7,522 bases of DNA from Candidatus Hydrogenedentota bacterium (GTDB lineage Bacteria; Hydrogenedentota; Hydrogenedentia; Hydrogenedentales; SLHB01). The notes beneath the pieces are model-generated. The model ran no database searches. It was not told where the DNA came from and saw nothing but the letters and a program-made list of their open reading frames with translations. How positions within the stretch are numbered: the stretch's first letter is position 1; each line of letters begins with the position of its first letter. The translations under genes and the position numbers were made by a program. The DNA is taken from contig DUZM01000207.1 in NCBI GenBank assembly GCA_013349485.1, positions 1 through 7,522 of the forward strand, in the 5' to 3' direction. This document shows positions 6,335-7,522 of this stretch, piece by piece.

Positions 6335-6387
6335 ATTGGGTAGTTTGAATCGGGGGCGCACCTGCGCCCCCGTTGCACAATCCCAAT
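6335..6387 (+). repeat. Strong hairpin between flgE and flbD
   Basis: CGGGGGCGCA (6351-6360) and TGCGCCCCCG (6363-6372) are exact reverse complements separated by CC. In practice this is at least an eight-bp GC stem with a loop of about six bases. An outer stem, ATTGGG (6335-6340) with CCCAAT (6382-6387), could extend it across an internal loop. No run of T follows, so it is not a classical terminator. It may partly attenuate transcription, or protect the abundant flgE message from 3' decay. Confidence 0.6.
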
Positions 6388-6398
6388 CGAGGGAGCAC

Positions 6399-6602
6399 AT
6401 GATTCATGTAACGCGCCTGAACGGATCCGAGTTCGTCATAAACGGCGACATGATCCGCGAGGTCGAAGCCACCCCGGACACGGTCATCACGTTGAATACC
6501 GGCCAAAAGATCATGGTCCGGGAGGCTGTGGACGAGGTCGTGGCCGCAGTGATAGAATACAAACGCCGAATACAAGGCATTGTGGGCTCAGAGACCCCAT
6601 AA
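6399..6602 (+). CDS. flbD: FlbD/SwrD family flagellar protein
   Basis: This is a small cytoplasmic protein of 67 residues. Nearly the whole length matches the FlbD family: MIHVTRLNGSEFVINGDMI, then EATPDTVITLNTGQKIMVRE and a C-terminal helix (VDEVVAAVIEYKRR). In Bacillus the homologue SwrD raises motor power and is needed for swarming. In spirochaetes flbD sits, as here, between flgE and motA. I infer that it acts on MotA/MotB stator function, but the mechanism is not visible in the sequence. I chose ATG 6399 because it gives the conserved family N-terminus and lies a few bases after GAGGGAG (6389-6395). An in-frame TTG at 6336 would add 21 residues translated from the hairpin region and is not credible. 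This is not the Caulobacter transcription factor that shares the name FlbD. Confidence 0.95.
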   Translation: MIHVTRLNGSEFVINGDMIREVEATPDTVITLNTGQKIMVREAVDEVVAAVIEYKRRIQGIVGSETP

Positions 6603-6648
6603 GCAACGCCTTGCAGCGGCACATCGTACGGGGACGCTTGTGTAGCCT

Positions 6649-7419
6649 ATGGACATCGCAACCGTTATCGGACTTATCGCGGGCTTTGGCCTGATGTCAG
6701 TTGCCATCATCATGGGAGGCGATCCCCGGGTATTTGTGAGCGGCAGTTCGGTAGTCATCGTTTTTGGCGGCACGTTTGCCGCGACGCTCATTAACTCCCC
6801 GCTCGGCGATGTCTTAAGCGTCTTTGGCACGGTTAAGAACGCCTTCTTTCACAAGGTCAACCCGCCCGAAACCCTCATCGAGAAGCTCGTCGGTTTCGCA
6901 ACCGTCGCACGACGCGAAGGCATCCTCGCGCTCGAAACCCATGCAAGCGAGGCCGGCGACGAGTTCCTCGAGAAAAGCGTGCAGCTCGCCATCGACGGCA
7001 CGGCCCCGGAGCTGATCAAGGATATCTTGACCACAGAACTGGCCTTCATGGAGGATCGTCACTCGATGGGCCAGTCGATCCTGACCGCCATGGGCACCTT
7101 CGCCCCGGCGTTCGGCATGATCGGCACCCTTATCGGCTTGGTGAAGATGCTAAGCACCGTCGATGACCCCTCCGGGATCGGCGCGGGCATGGCGGTGGCG
7201 CTGCTCACTACGCTGTACGGCGCCGTCATTGCCAATGTTCTTTTCCTTCCCGCAGCGGGCAAACTGAGAGTGCGCACCGGGATGGAACTTCTCTCGAAAG
7301 AGATTATCATTGAAGGAATCCTGTCCATCCAATCCGGCGATAATCCGCGCGTGGTCGAGCAAAAACTGAAAGCGTTTATTTCGCCCGCCGAACGCGAGCA
7401 GATTCAGATCAGGCGATAG
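6649..7419 (+). CDS. motA: Flagellar stator protein MotA (PomA-like)
   Basis: MotA is the inner-membrane stator subunit that, with MotB, forms the ion channel and pushes on FliG to rotate the motor. The product has 256 residues, the normal length for the PomA/MotP branch. Four membrane segments are visible at about 3-22, 29-49, 148-168 and 181-203. A large cytoplasmic loop lies between the second and third. It carries RREGILALE with Arg88 and Glu96, spaced like Arg90 and Glu98 of E. coli MotA, which contact FliG. Pro153 and Pro201 correspond to the functional prolines 173 and 222. Thr160, Thr187 and Thr188 fall where PomA has the sodium-linked threonines 158, 185 and 186. The start at ATG 6649 gives the conserved N-terminus, but the SD is weak. 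It is 46 bases after flbD and 76 before motB. Confidence 0.96.
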   Translation: MDIATVIGLIAGFGLMSVAIIMGGDPRVFVSGSSVVIVFGGTFAATLINSPLGDVLSVFGTVKNAFFHKVNPPETLIEKLVGFATVARREGILALETHASEAGDEFLEKSVQLAIDGTAPELIKDILTTELAFMEDRHSMGQSILTAMGTFAPAFGMIGTLIGLVKMLSTVDDPSGIGAGMAVALLTTLYGAVIANVLFLPAAGKLRVRTGMELLSKEIIIEGILSIQSGDNPRVVEQKLKAFISPAEREQIQIRR

Positions 7420-7495
7420 CGATCGCGCGTCAAGCGCCGCTCGCCTGTGGGCAGTTGGGAGCCTCGGGAGACAGGAAACCACAGAGCGGATACCC

Positions 7496-7522
7496 ATGGC
7501 CCGCGAAAGAAAACGGAAAGAC
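7496..7522 (+). CDS. motB: Probable start of motB (nine codons, cut by the window end)
   Basis: ATG 7496 opens a frame that runs to the window end and reads MARERKRKD. A short, strongly basic cytoplasmic N-terminus before a single membrane helix is typical of MotB, and motB almost always follows motA. MotB would supply the ion-binding aspartate and the peptidoglycan-binding OmpA-like domain, both outside the window. The SD is weak (GCGGA at 7486-7490), so the exact start is likely but not certain. Family assignment rests mostly on position. Confidence 0.75.

Noticed and set aside
6336..6398. TTG start that would extend FlbD by 21 residues
   Set aside because: The extension is translated from the hairpin, is not part of the family, and has no SD; ATG 6399 has both the SD and the conserved N-terminus.
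7445..7484. Inverted repeat CTGTGG/CCACAG in the motA-motB gap
   Set aside because: It is six base pairs with a 28-base loop and no supporting structure or T-tract; likely chance.

Overview
The window is one continuous stretch of a flagellar operon. All genes are on the + strand and tightly packed. The order is fliI (3' part), fliJ, a membrane coiled-coil gene of the ylxF/flbB/motE type, fliK, flgD, a TIGR02530-type flagellar operon gene, flgE, flbD (swrD), motA, and the first nine codons of motB. I see no RNA genes, mobile elements, CRISPR arrays or foreign-looking inserts.

The DNA is GC-rich and the Shine-Dalgarno (SD) sequences are strong and canonical, which points to a bacterium. From memory, the order fliI-fliJ-ylxF/flbB-fliK-flgD-(TIGR02530)-flgE-flbD-motA-motB is the one found in spirochaetes and, with small changes, in Bacillus and Clostridia. 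It is not the enterobacterial layout. FlbD and the TIGR02530 protein are absent from enteric bacteria. The high GC, and a hook protein with no cysteine, argue against a classical spirochaete. I cannot name the phylum. A less-studied flagellated lineage (Hydrogenedentota, Planctomycetota or similar) is possible but is inference only.

Region by region: 1-2004 holds the export ATPase (FliI), its coiled-coil stalk (FliJ) and a membrane-anchored coiled-coil protein, with adjacent or overlapping reading frames. 2005-2195 is the only gap of real size. It carries a leader before fliK with a perfect GC-rich hairpin, a second overlapping stem, and a segment complementary to the fliK SD. 2196-6322 encodes hook assembly: the length ruler FliK, the hook cap FlgD, the small operon protein and the hook protein FlgE. 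A strong hairpin follows in the flgE-flbD gap. 6399-7522 encodes the power side: FlbD, MotA and the start of MotB.

Together the genes cover export of rod and hook subunits, hook polymerisation and length control, and motor torque. Most of the window is an ordinary flagellar operon. The points I consider most worth checking are the switch-like leader before fliK, the sodium-type threonines in MotA, and the joint presence of FlbD and the YlxF/FlbB-like protein in a stator-containing operon. I did not find a clearly novel system.
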